Shown: positions 16,800 to 26,261 of the stretch, piece after piece
How the letters are laid out: each line of letters begins with the position of its first letter
Position numbering within the stretch: position 1 is the first letter of the stretch
Source: Nitrospira sp. UBA6493
Lineage (GTDB): Bacteria > Nitrospirota > Nitrospiria > Nitrospirales > Nitrospiraceae
NCBI GenBank assembly: GCA_002435325.1
Contig: DJMJ01000014.1
Location: forward strand, 7,873-71,872
Length of the DNA stretch: 64,000 nt
Direction of reading: 5' to 3'
Translations under genes and position numbers: made by a program
Notes under the pieces: generated by a model
The model's database searches: none
What the model saw: the letters and a program-made list of their open reading frames with translations, nothing else
Told to the model about the DNA's origin: nothing

Positions 16800-18704
16800 C
16801 TACCACACACCTGTCCCAATAGCAAATAATGCGGCCAACTGGGCCTGACTACCTAGGGCCCACTTGACCGCCAGCAACAACGCCTCCGACGAAAACGGCT
16901 TGGGAACAAACCTCGTCGCCCTCCCCATGATACCCTGGCGCAGCAACTCATCCTGGTTATGTCCGGACATGAACACCACCGAAAGATTGGGCCGGATCGT
17001 CTTCATCCGATCTGCCAATTCATGCCCCTTTATTTCCGGCATCATTACATCTGTCAGCAGCAGATGGATCGGCCCGGGAAAGGCCGCCGCCTGCCGAAGC
17101 GCATCTGGCCCACTCTCGGCTTCCAGCACCTGATAGCCCTGTATCTTCAGCATGTGTGCCGCAATATCACGCACCATGGCCTCGTCTTCGACCAGCAACA
17201 CCGTCGGCACCTGCTGCCCTGCCGGCTGCGGCGCGGGCTCTGCTGCGGTGGTCGCCGCCACTCTGGGAAACGTGATTGTGAACGCCGTGCCGCGGCCACG
17301 GGCGCTCTCCACCTCGATCGTACCGCCATGCTGCGAAACGATGCCGTACGTAATCGAGAGCCCCAAGCCCGTGCCTTTTCCTTGTTCCTTCGTGGTAAAG
17401 AAGGGGTCAAAGAGGCAGGCCCGCACATCGTCGGAAAATCCGTGGCCGGTATCCCGAACCACCAGCTTCACCCTCGGTTCATCCCCCGGGACCGGCATCG
17501 TTTCGATGGTCAATACCCCACCCTCTGGCATAGCGTCGCGGGCGTTGGTCGCCAGATTCAACAGCACTTGATCGAGCTGCCCGGCATCAGCCTTGATCGA
17601 TCCGGCGTCGGGGGCCAGCGTCAGCACCAGCCGGATCCGCTCCCCGAGCAAACGCTCAAGTATGTCGGCAAACTTCTGCACCTGGCTGTTCACCTCCAAC
17701 ACCTCCGGCTGCACCACCTGCTTCCGGCTGAAGGTTAAGAGTTGTTTGGTCAGCTTGGCGGCACGTTCACCGGCGCCTCGGATCGTTTCCAGCCTGGGAC
17801 GGACCGGATTCCACGGCTCCAATTGCCCCAGGACCAGTTCCGCGTTGCCGTTGATACCCGTCAGCAGATTGTTGAAGTCGTGCGCGATGCCGCCAACGAG
17901 CCGCCCAAGCGCCTCCATTTTCTGCGCCTGGCGAAGTTGCGCCTCCAGCTGTTTGCGCTCCGTAATATCCTGCGCGATTGCCACGTACGACGTCGGTGCT
18001 TCTCCTGGCGCCCACAGGGGCGAGACCGTCACTTCCACCCACACCGTCCGCCCATCCGGCCTGACACACCGCTTCTCCAGCGTATATTCTCTGACACGGC
18101 CATCCAGCAACGAGGCCATGCGCTGCTGCTCGGCCTGCGCGGCATCAGGATCGGTCTCCAATCGAATATCGTCCAGGCTCAAGGCATCGGGCGCATACCC
18201 GAAGATGTCGCGGTACCGCTGGTTAACCCGGCCAAACAAGCCCGTCCGACTGTCGATCTCCGCCACCCCCACGGCCGCCTGGTCGAACAGCGCCCGCAAG
18301 CGGCGCTCGCTCTCGCGCACGAGTCGCTCCATCGCATGCCGGTGCAGCGCCATCTCGATCGTCGCCCGCACCTCCGATTCGTTAAACGGCTTCAGCAAAT
18401 ACCCATAGGGCGAGGTCTTGGCCGCGCGCTGGATCACCTCGGAGTCCGAATAGGCCGTTAAAAAAACCACCGGCACATCCGTCATGGTCTGCAACTGGCC
18501 TGCGGTCTCGATGCCGCTCAACGCACCGGCCAGATTGATGTCCATAAGAATGAGATCGGGACGGAACTCCCCAATCCGGCTGATCGCCTCTTCGCCACGC
18601 GCGACGAGGCCGCAGACGGTATAGTAATGGCGCTCCAGGCGGTCCGCCAATTCCATCGCTATCAACGTTTCGTCTTCGACGATCAACACACGCCGTTTAT
18701 CCAC
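16800..18704 (-). CDS. Hybrid histidine kinase: REC-PAS-HisKA-HATPase-REC
   Basis: This is a 634-residue cytosolic protein with no membrane segment. The N-terminal receiver (1-120) has D55 in LILMD. A PAS domain with PAC motif (about 130-255) ends in DITERKQLEAQL. The kinase H-box has H275 (GGIAHDFNNLL), the N-box N387, and G-box GTGLGLS (444-450). The C-terminal receiver has D552 (LLTDVMMP). All phosphotransfer residues are present. The ATG lies 60 bases downstream of the broken sensor kinase, with an 11-G run (coding strand) in between. It could receive phosphate from that kinase through its N-terminal receiver. Output is unknown, as there is no DNA-binding domain. Confidence 0.9.
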   Translation of the reverse strand: MDKRRVLIVEDETLIAMELADRLERHYYTVCGLVARGEEAISRIGEFRPDLILMDINLAGALSGIETAGQLQTMTDVPVVFLTAYSDSEVIQRAAKTSPYGYLLKPFNESEVRATIEMALHRHAMERLVRESERRLRALFDQAAVGVAEIDSRTGLFGRVNQRYRDIFGYAPDALSLDDIRLETDPDAAQAEQQRMASLLDGRVREYTLEKRCVRPDGRTVWVEVTVSPLWAPGEAPTSYVAIAQDITERKQLEAQLRQAQKMEALGRLVGGIAHDFNNLLTGINGNAELVLGQLEPWNPVRPRLETIRGAGERAAKLTKQLLTFSRKQVVQPEVLEVNSQVQKFADILERLLGERIRLVLTLAPDAGSIKADAGQLDQVLLNLATNARDAMPEGGVLTIETMPVPGDEPRVKLVVRDTGHGFSDDVRACLFDPFFTTKEQGKGTGLGLSITYGIVSQHGGTIEVESARGRGTAFTITFPRVAATTAAEPAPQPAGQQVPTVLLVEDEAMVRDIAAHMLKIQGYQVLEAESGPDALRQAAAFPGPIHLLLTDVMMPEIKGHELADRMKTIRPNLSVVFMSGHNQDELLRQGIMGRATRFVPKPFSSEALLLAVKWALGSQAQLAALFAIGTGVW

Positions 18705-18740
18705 TGTGCGACTCCTTCTCTTTCAAGACAGCCCTTATCA

Positions 18741-18751
18741 CCCCCCCCCCC
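18741..18751. repeat. 11-C homopolymer tract between two kinase genes
   Basis: Eleven consecutive Cs (G-run on the coding strand) lie 37 bases before the hybrid kinase ATG and 14 bases after the sensor kinase stop. Runs this long are slippage-prone and, at promoters or leaders, can vary expression. It is also a common site of sequencing length error. Confidence 0.7.
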
Positions 18752-18764
18752 GCGACGCTTCTCC

Positions 18765-21531
18765 TCACTCCGGCAGCGGCACGGTCAACCGAGCCGCCGT
18801 CCCACGTCCGCCCTCATATGTGAGCGTGCCGCCTACTTGCGCGGCCAGCCCTCGCATCAATCGCATGCCAAATGTGGTCGCCGTCTGGAAAACGAACCCG
18901 GCCGGCAGCCCTACGCCCGTATCCTCAACCGTAACCTCTATCCGGCCATCGCCGTTCAGCACCCGTACCCGCAGCTCACCCTCAACATTGTCGGGGAAGG
19001 CATACTTGAACGCGTTCGTCAGCAACTCGCTCACGATCAGCCCGATCGGCAGCGCAAGATCCACCGGCAACGTTACCGGCTGGGCCTCGATCAGAATTTC
19101 GATTTTCCCGCACAGACGGTCATACGACTGGTGAATACTGTCCACTAAAGCTCGCAGATACCCGTCGAATGCGATCCGCGTCAGATCGCCGGAACGATAG
19201 AGCTTCTCATGTACCAAAATCATGCTCTTGATCCGGTCCTGCAACTCGTGAATCACAGCACGATCGTCATCGCTCCGGACTTTCTTCGCTTGAAAGTACA
19301 GCAGACTCGACACGAGCTGCAGGTTGTTCTTTACTCGATGATGGATCTCGCGCAGCAGTATTTCTTTTTCTTAAAGCGCCTGCTCGGTCTGCAATTCTGC
19401 CATCCGCTGCACGGTGATGTCTTGCACCGTGCCCGCAGAGCGGCAGGGCTGTCCCTGCTCATCATAAAAGGTCTCGCCCCGCTCCATCACATGCTTGACC
19501 CGTCCATCCTGCATCAGCAGCCGGTGCACGATCATGTAGGGAGTGCGACTCTGAACTGATTGCGTATAGGCCTCATTCAACCTCACCCGGTCGTCGGGAT
19601 GGATGGCGTTGAGAAACCCCTCGTAGGATGCCGCAAACTTCGCCTGGTCGATCTCGAAGATCCGGAAAATTTCGTTCGACCAGAACAGCCGGTTCGTCAC
19701 CAGGTCTAATTCCCAGTTGCCGAGCTTCGCCATGGCTTGCGCCTCTTGCAGCCTCGCATCGACCGCACGCAACGCCATCTCCCGCTCTTTTCGCTCCGAG
19801 ATGTCCGTATGGGTTCCCAGCATGCGCAGCGGCCGTCCCTCCCCATCCCGTTCGACGATGCTGCCAATGGAGAGCACCCATTTCCATTCGCCGGATTTCA
19901 TACGTTGCCGAAACTCGACTTCATAGGCTGGAATCTTTCCGCGAATATAGGCCTCATATACGCCATAGACCTTCTCCCGGTCGTCGGGATGCATCCGCTC
20001 TGCCCACTGTGCATTGGTTTCCTTGAATATGGACGGATCGTAGCCCAGCATCGTAGCGTATTCATCGCTCACTTGTGCATGCCCCGTGCGCAGATCAAGG
20101 TCGTAAATCCCTTGGTTGGCTGCGGTGAGGGCCAACCATAGCCGCTCTTCGCTCATCCGCAACTCTTCCTCTGCCACCTTGCGATCGGTGATATCACGGA
20201 CCACCATTGATACGGTTTTGGATCCGTGATCCTCCTGGGCAATGCGGCTGGCCCTGGCCACAAACCACCGCCGGCCGCTAGACACTTCAAGAGAATACTC
20301 CACATCCTCCATCTTTCCGTCAGCCGCAACCCGCACCACCATCTCCATGAATGGACGGCCCAATTCACGCCCCAATACTTCTTCAATCGTTCGGCCCAAT
20401 ATCTCGCTCTTGGGTTTGAACAACAACTTTTCATTCCCGGCCCACACATTCAAATAGGTGCCGTGCTCGTCAAATTCAAACACCACATCGTCCAGCGACG
20501 TTATCAGCGCCTGCAATTGGCTTTCTTGCTTCCACAACTGCTCCTTCACCTGCTTGCGCTCGGCAAGATGCCGGCTTCGCTCGATCTCGACGGCAATACG
20601 CTGGCCAAACACGCGCAACAGCACCTGATCTTCTTCGGTAAATGCATGCGGTTTGTCGTCCAACAGACAGGTCACGGCCACGACATGGCCCTGACTGTCC
20701 AGCGCGGGAAATCCGCAATAGGCATAGGCCTGATGGTCTTTCAAAAACGACGCCTCAGGAAACCGTTCGATGACACGGTCAAAGACACGCAAATCTTTCG
20801 TCTGTTCGACGGTGGCGCAGGGCGTGATGTTGATAGGGCACACCGCCCTCATCGCAAATCGGCACTTTTTTCGTATGCAGCACCCGCTCGCCCTTGTCCT
20901 TTGTCGAGATCGTCTCTTCCCCGACGTCCACCAAATGAGCACCGGTCAATACCTCACGGTCCTTTTCAGTAAAGAAATCCGCTTCGGCTTTTGGAAAGAA
21001 GTCGTAGTCCGTCTTGCCTAGCAGTTCCTGATTGGTCAACCCTAGGAGTTTTTCGCCCGCCTTATTGAGCGCGACAAATCGAAGATCGCCCGCATCTTTG
21101 ACGAACACCATATCGGGCAGATGCTCCAATACTAAGCGGAGAAATCGTTCCGATTGTTCCATCGCGCTCGATAAGCGACTCCACTCTCGGCGGGCAATTT
21201 CGCCCCCCCAGAGCGCCCCCCATAGGGCACCTAGCCCCACTACACGATTAATGACGGCCCAGTTGAAAGTAAGCCCTGGCGGGGAACCAAGCAGGCCGAC
21301 AACGATCAGGCCCGAATAGACTACGGCCAGAAGTACAGCCACACCCCTCCCCATCTGCCAAACGGCCATCAAGCACAGCGGGATATATGCCACCCACAGC
21401 ACAAGCCCGAGTGGCGTCAGGAGATCGCTAACGAACACCGCTGCCGTCCCCGCAGCAATGACCATCAGTCCCCATTTCTTAGAACCCCACGTCATTCCCT
21501 CATAGGAATTAACGATCGTCCGCAACCACAT
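18765..21531 (-). pseudogene. Membrane multi-PAS/GAF sensor kinase (HisKA_2/HWE type), disrupted twice
   Basis: Three pieces of one gene are visible. Piece 1 (21531 to about 20840) has a membrane-spanning N-terminus and a PAS domain (FLRLVLEHLPDMVFVKDAG). It breaks at VPICDEGG. Piece 2, in another frame, starts in the second half of a GAF domain (ITPCATVEQTKDLRVF, FPALDSQGHVVAVTCLLDD), so the end of PAS and the front of GAF are missing. It then carries three PAS/PAC units. An in-frame TAA (19371-19373) follows ELQTEQAL. The same frame continues with EKEILLREIHHRVKNNLQ, the phospho-acceptor H-box, then an ATPase domain (LIVSELLTNAFKYAFP) to 18765. No piece joins sensing to catalysis. Confidence 0.85.
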
Positions 21532-21732
21532 TCAATAGACTCCATGGGGGAAAGTGAAATCAGCCCTCTGATTATCTAAACAGCCCTAGCAATACAGCCT
21601 AATGTACCTATTGGAAAATTTCTACTAATCCTGAAAAAGCTGTAGACATGCCACGACTTACGCGGCTCTCTTCTCGCACACGTTGCCCATGGCGGTTTAT
21701 CACTATATAAGAGGGGGGGTAAAAACCGTCCG

Positions 21733-22524
21733 CTACTCGCCCACGCGCACTAAGAGCCCCTGTTCTTTGCAATACGCAAAGGTCCGGTGGAACCAGGCGA
21801 TCACCGCGACGAGCAGGGCGACATTGAGCCCGCAGGCCCAGGCAAGATGCATGAGCGGCATGCCCTCCGGCGTGAGGACCGCCCGCATACCTTCGAAGAT
21901 GTGCGCAGCGGGGTTCGCCCAGGCGACCGCCTTCAGCCAGACCGGCAGCACGTCCATGGGATAAAAGACACAGGAGATTGGCTGAAACAAGAACACCATG
22001 CTCCAGGCCAACACCTCAGCCTCCTGGCCGAACCGCATGATGAGCGAGGTGGTGAAGACCCCGATGATCCAGCCCGTCACCACAAGACTGACAATGAAGG
22101 GAAAAAGCCAGACTCCGATCAGGAAAATGTTGTAGCCATAGAAAAACCAGGCACACACCGCCATCACAATCGACACGCAGGTCACCTTGAACAGGCTCAT
22201 CATCATCGTCGCGGCAAGAAATTCGCCTGGCTTCAGCGGGCTCGCAAACAGATTCATCAGATTGCGCGCCCAGAGTTCCTCGAGAAAGGAGATTGTCACC
22301 CCTTGCTGGGAGCGAAAGAGCATGTCCCAGAGAATCAACGCGCCGAGGAAGAAGGTCACAAACCCCGGCACCTGGGTCTGATAGCGGGCCAGATAGAGGG
22401 TAATGAATCCCCAGATGACCAGATCGAGAAACGGCCAGTAGAAAATCTCCATCATCCGGGGCAGGCTCCGGCGATAGAGGTACAGGTGGCGAAGAAGAAT
22501 GGCCGTGATGCGATGCAGCTTCAT
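21733..22524 (-). CDS. ABC-2 type transporter permease
   Basis: The protein has 263 residues with six predicted membrane segments and the ABC-2 layout (YWPFLDLVIWGFITLYLARY at the start, PISCVFYPMDVLPVWLKAVAWANP before the last segments). The pattern is like NodJ/DrrB-type exporters. It is the last of three minus-strand genes (ATPase, small membrane protein, permease) with gaps of 6-33 bases. Substrate unknown. A role near the multiheme cytochrome gene, such as heme or lipid export, is only suggested by position. Confidence 0.85.
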   Translation of the reverse strand: MKLHRITAILLRHLYLYRRSLPRMMEIFYWPFLDLVIWGFITLYLARYQTQVPGFVTFFLGALILWDMLFRSQQGVTISFLEELWARNLMNLFASPLKPGEFLAATMMMSLFKVTCVSIVMAVCAWFFYGYNIFLIGVWLFPFIVSLVVTGWIIGVFTTSLIMRFGQEAEVLAWSMVFLFQPISCVFYPMDVLPVWLKAVAWANPAAHIFEGMRAVLTPEGMPLMHLAWACGLNVALLVAVIAWFHRTFAYCKEQGLLVRVGE

Positions 22525-22530
22525 GGCAAG

Positions 22531-22947
22531 TTAGGGCTGATGCTCGTCGCCGCACCCTCCACAGCCTCCGCAGTCTCCATGCCGGCCCAGGATGGTATCC
22601 ATCATCGTCTGCGCGCCGCCAATCAGCCGCTCGCCGACCCGCGTGCCATCCGGCAACTTTCTCAAACCCATACCGAGCAAGAATGCCGGCACGGCTGACA
22701 GCCCGGTCAGAAAGGGCCAGGTGGAAACACGCGCGGCATCCACCATCCACCACACTCCCAGCGCGAATAGAAGGGGAGCCGTTCCCGCCGCAAAGCTGGC
22801 ACGCACGACCTTCCACCCGCTCGTACCACGGGCCACGCCCATCATCGCGAGGACCAGCCAAAACAGCCCCCAACAGGCGCTGACTCCAAACCCGCCAAGC
22901 ACCAGACCGAGGAGAAACGACACCGCTGTTTCCATCATAGCGTCCAC
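22531..22947 (-). CDS. Small membrane protein with Cys/Gly-rich C-terminus, in an ABC exporter operon
   Basis: This is a 138-residue protein with about four hydrophobic segments. It ends in HGDCGGCGGCGDEHQP, where three Cys could bind metal. GTG 22947 is chosen because GAGGAAGGA sits seven bases upstream; TTG 22950 and ATG 22938 are alternatives. It lies between the ATPase and permease genes, so it is probably an accessory subunit. I do not recognise the family. A metal or thiol role for the tail is inference. Confidence 0.6.
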   Translation of the reverse strand: MDAMMETAVSFLLGLVLGGFGVSACWGLFWLVLAMMGVARGTSGWKVVRASFAAGTAPLLFALGVWWMVDAARVSTWPFLTGLSAVPAFLLGMGLRKLPDGTRVGERLIGGAQTMMDTILGRHGDCGGCGGCGDEHQP

Positions 22948-22980
22948 CAACCTATCCTTCCTCGCAGCGCGTGGCTGCTA

Positions 22981-23727
22981 TTATTCTCTCGCCAATTTCA
23001 AGAATACCTCTTCGAGATCCGCCTGCCCGAACCGGGCAACGATTTCAGCGGCCGTGCCTTCGGCCACAATCCTGCCCCGCTGCAAGAAAATGATGCGGTC
23101 CGACATGGCCTCCATCTCCTGCATATTATGGGACGTATAGAGGATACTGAGCCCCGACGCCTGCCGCGCTTCCTTGAGCAAGGCCCGAATCTTGTGCGCG
23201 ATATCGGGATCGAGGCTCGCCGTCGGCTCATCGAGGAATAAGATCTTCGGCTGAGTCAACAAGGCCTTGGCCAGCGTCAGCCGCGTCATCTGGCCGGATG
23301 AAAGCTTGCGGGTCACCTTCTCACGAAATTCTTCCATCTCCAGCTTCTTGACGACCTCGTCGATCTTCCTTTCCACACCCAATACTCCATAAAGCCGCGC
23401 CACAACACGAAGGTTCTCCTCCACCGTCAAGGACATCGGCATAGAGATATACGTCGAGGAGAAATTGACCTGCTGTAAAATTTCCTCTCGATGCGTCTCC
23501 AGATCCAGCCCGAACATGCGGATCGATCCGGATGTCGGCGTGACCAGGCCCAGCAACATCTGGATAGTCGTCGTCTTACCAGCCCCGTTCGGCCCCAGCA
23601 CACCGAGAATCTCCCCCGGCTTGATGGTGAACGAAATCCCGTTCACCGCCGTGAACGCGCCGAACCGTTTGGTGAGATCGCGGACGTCAAGAACGGGCTG
23701 CGTCATCGTGGAGGTCTGACGCATCAT
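22981..23727 (-). CDS. ABC-2 transporter ATPase
   Basis: This 248-residue ATPase has Walker A GPNGAGKTTT, signature LSSGQMTRLTLAKAL (SSGQ variant), Walker B ILFLDEPTASLDP and H-loop LYTSHNMQEMEAM. The overall pattern is of the CcmA/NodI/DrrA group. ATG 23727 abuts the cytochrome stop; ATG 23706 (MTQPVLDV) is an alternative start. It pairs with the permease at 21733-22524. Confidence 0.88.
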   Translation of the reverse strand: MMRQTSTMTQPVLDVRDLTKRFGAFTAVNGISFTIKPGEILGVLGPNGAGKTTTIQMLLGLVTPTSGSIRMFGLDLETHREEILQQVNFSSTYISMPMSLTVEENLRVVARLYGVLGVERKIDEVVKKLEMEEFREKVTRKLSSGQMTRLTLAKALLTQPKILFLDEPTASLDPDIAHKIRALLKEARQASGLSILYTSHNMQEMEAMSDRIIFLQRGRIVAEGTAAEIVARFGQADLEEVFLKLARE

Positions 23728-24432
23728 TTAAAACAACGCCGCGCTGATTTTTTCAGGAAGATGACAGGTCTCGCACTTCCGGCTGATGGGCTTGCCCTGA
23801 TGCTCGGTTTTCCCGTCATGGCACCGGAAGCAATCGGACAAGGCGCGCGTCCGGAGATACGTGCCCTCGGGATGTTCGGGGTTCCAGGGCTTGCTGTCCG
23901 CCGATACGTGTCCGCGCGGAATCACGATTGGATAACCCTTGATCGGCCGTTCGTGAACGACCCCGGAATGGCAGGTCCTGCACCCCTCACCCTGCCCCCT
24001 GACGCCAAACGCATCCATGTGGGCGCGATGGCTCATCACCAAGCCTACCTCTTTAACAGGCGAAGGCAGATCCCGCACCGCAATCTCGGAGACCCGCAGA
24101 ATATTCCGGTGACAGCCTAGACATACGTCCGAATCCACTTTGGCCTTGAGATTGTGCGCGTCAGTGGGCGTGCCGAACAGATAGGTCACGGTATCCTTGG
24201 TCCCGTTCCAGGCCTTGTCGTGCAACCAACCCTCGACACCCGGGCGCACATGGCACGTCACGCAGGTGACGTCTTTGTGAGATGACTTGGACCAGCTCTC
24301 ATAGGATGGAGCGATGGTGTGACAACTGGCGCAAAACTTTGGATGATTCGTCAGAGGAATTGCGAGACCGCCGAAGATGAATGCTCCGGCGACGAGGATC
24401 AAAACGATCGCCGCTTTACGGTTCCAGTTCAT
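23728..24432 (-). CDS. Six-heme NapC/NirT-like membrane-anchored cytochrome c
   Basis: The protein has 234 residues. An N-terminal membrane anchor (about 6-28) is followed by six CxxCH sites at C34, C57, C104, C151, C201 and C220. NapC/NirT quinol dehydrogenases usually have four hemes in about 190 residues, so this is an enlarged member. It would pass electrons from quinol to a periplasmic reductase. Its start overlaps mobB by 17 bases, linking it to molybdenum cofactor genes and hinting at a molybdoenzyme partner such as a nitrate reductase (inference). No such enzyme lies in the window. Confidence 0.8.
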   Translation of the reverse strand: MNWNRKAAIVLILVAGAFIFGGLAIPLTNHPKFCASCHTIAPSYESWSKSSHKDVTCVTCHVRPGVEGWLHDKAWNGTKDTVTYLFGTPTDAHNLKAKVDSDVCLGCHRNILRVSEIAVRDLPSPVKEVGLVMSHRAHMDAFGVRGQGEGCRTCHSGVVHERPIKGYPIVIPRGHVSADSKPWNPEHPEGTYLRTRALSDCFRCHDGKTEHQGKPISRKCETCHLPEKISAALF

Positions 24433-24928
24433 GCGCGACGAGAGGAAACCGCTTCATAATGAGGGCGGCCACGCCCGTGACATCGTTCAGATCAAGCACC
24501 GGGACAGGCAGATCGATCGGCTTATCGGACACAACCGCCAGCAATCCGTCCGGAGAGATCGGCACTTCACCGACCTGTTCCCGGACAATCACAATCTTGG
24601 GATACCCTTCGCTCTTCCACCCTTCGGCGATGATGAGATCGTAGGAGGAATCCAGAAACCGATCGCGTACCTCCTCCACCTTTAATTCTTCAGGCACATC
24701 GGCAAACATCGCCAAGCTCCCACGGGAGACAACGACGACGCTGCTGGCCCCGGCCCGCTTGTGCCGCCAGCTATCCTTGCCTTCGGTATCCAGATCGAAT
24801 CCATGCCCCGCATGCTTGACCGTGGCCACACGATATCCGGCTCTGACCAGCTCGGGAATCACCCGCTCGATCAACGTGGTCTTGCCGCTATTCGACCGTC
24901 CGACAAAGGAAATAATGGGCACGGCCAT
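24416..24928 (-). CDS. mobB: Molybdopterin-guanine dinucleotide biosynthesis protein MobB
   Basis: The protein is 170 residues from ATG 24928 (GTG 24940 is also possible). The P-loop FVGRSNSGKTTLIERV at the N-terminus, VATVKHAGHGFDLDTEGKDSWRH, and ADVPEEL/DLIIAEGWK later all match MobB. The family is a GTPase that helps attach GMP to molybdopterin. It sits between moeA and the multiheme cytochrome in a compact run. Confidence 0.9.
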   Translation of the reverse strand: MAVPIISFVGRSNSGKTTLIERVIPELVRAGYRVATVKHAGHGFDLDTEGKDSWRHKRAGASSVVVVSRGSLAMFADVPEELKVEEVRDRFLDSSYDLIIAEGWKSEGYPKIVIVREQVGEVPISPDGLLAVVSDKPIDLPVPVLDLNDVTGVAALIMKRFPLVAHELEP

Positions 24929-24949
24929 GAGTTCAATCACTTTCCTGCC

Positions 24950-26251
24950 TCAACAGCACGACGTCCTATGGCCGCCACTGTACGTTGAAGCCGCCTGCGT
25001 GCTCCACGCGACACCGCTCAATAACTGTACCGTCACCAAATCCCCTGGATTCAGCCGTTCAACTTCCTCGGGAATATCGATCAGGCAATTCGCCTTCACC
25101 ATGGAGGTGAGGATCCCGGACCCCTGATCGCCGGTTGTCCGTACTGTGAACACGCCCTCTTCGCGGGTGAGCACGCCTCGGAGAAAATGCCGCCGGTCCG
25201 TCCGTTTGGAAAACTTTTCCTGGAAAACCGCATGAACGACCGGACGACCGAAGGTGGGATGTCCGCACATCTTCAGCATGGCCGGACGCACCAATTGCTC
25301 AAACGTCACCATCGACGAGACCGGGTTGCCCGGCAACCCGAACGCCAGCTTGCCCTGAATCTTGCCGAATGCCAGCGGCTGGCCGGGGCGGATTGCAAGC
25401 TTCCAGAAATTCATCTCCGCGCCAAGGTCTCGAAACACGGCCTTGGTAAAATCGTAATCACCCATCGAAACGCCGCCTGAGAGCACCAGAATATCGGCAT
25501 TGAGCCCGTGTGAAATCTTTTCCTTCAAAGCATCGGGCGTATCTCGCGCAATTCCCAACAAAAATGGAATCCCACCGGCTTCCTGCACTGCCGCCGCAAT
25601 GCCATAGCTGTTGGAATTGATAATCTTCTCTTCGCTGAAGCGCTCATCCAGATCGGCCAGCTCATCGCCCGTCGAAAGAATCGCCACGCGTGGACGCTGA
25701 TAGACGAAGACGAAGGACTTGGACAGAATGGCCAACATACCGGCATCGCCGGGACGAATCTGCGTGCCTTTGGCGATAATGCACTCGCCTTTTTTCACAT
25801 CCTCCCCTTTGGAACGAATATTGGCCCCGCGCGTCTCCGGTTTGAATACGCGAACCGAGTCCGGCGTATGCTCCGTATCCTCGACTTTCAGCACTGTATC
25901 GGCCCCCTGCGGAATCGGCGCGCCGGTCATGATCCGAATCGCCTGCCCTGGGCCGACTGTCTTTGTGGGCATCTTACCGGCCGGCACGTCTTCGATCACT
26001 GTCAGCGTCACCGGCTTTCCAATCGCCTGCTCCTGCTTGATGTCTTCCCACCGGACAGCAAACCCGTCCATCGCGCTGTTATTCCACGGCGGATTGTCGC
26101 GCTCGGCCACGATGTCTTCCCCAAGCACCCGGCCCAACGAATCCAGAATGGAAATCTTTTCCAAGCCGAGGATTGGCGTGGCATCGAGCACAATCTTTAG
26201 CGCGGCATACAGAGGAGTCAACCCCGAGGTAGCGTCAGCGGCTTTCACCAT
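24950..26251 (-). CDS. moeA: Molybdopterin molybdenumtransferase MoeA
   Basis: The protein is 433 residues from ATG 26251, which is preceded by AGGAG four bases upstream; the in-frame codons further upstream overlap mrp. Signature stretches are PPWNNSAMDGFAV (N-terminal), SGGVSMGDYDF (MoCF domain) and GKLAFGLPGNPVSSMVTFEQ. MoeA inserts molybdate into adenylylated molybdopterin. With mobB it forms a moco maturation pair. Confidence 0.95.
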   Translation of the reverse strand: MVKAADATSGLTPLYAALKIVLDATPILGLEKISILDSLGRVLGEDIVAERDNPPWNNSAMDGFAVRWEDIKQEQAIGKPVTLTVIEDVPAGKMPTKTVGPGQAIRIMTGAPIPQGADTVLKVEDTEHTPDSVRVFKPETRGANIRSKGEDVKKGECIIAKGTQIRPGDAGMLAILSKSFVFVYQRPRVAILSTGDELADLDERFSEEKIINSNSYGIAAAVQEAGGIPFLLGIARDTPDALKEKISHGLNADILVLSGGVSMGDYDFTKAVFRDLGAEMNFWKLAIRPGQPLAFGKIQGKLAFGLPGNPVSSMVTFEQLVRPAMLKMCGHPTFGRPVVHAVFQEKFSKRTDRRHFLRGVLTREEGVFTVRTTGDQGSGILTSMVKANCLIDIPEEVERLNPGDLVTVQLLSGVAWSTQAASTYSGGHRTSCC

Positions 26252-26261
26252 CTCACTCCTA

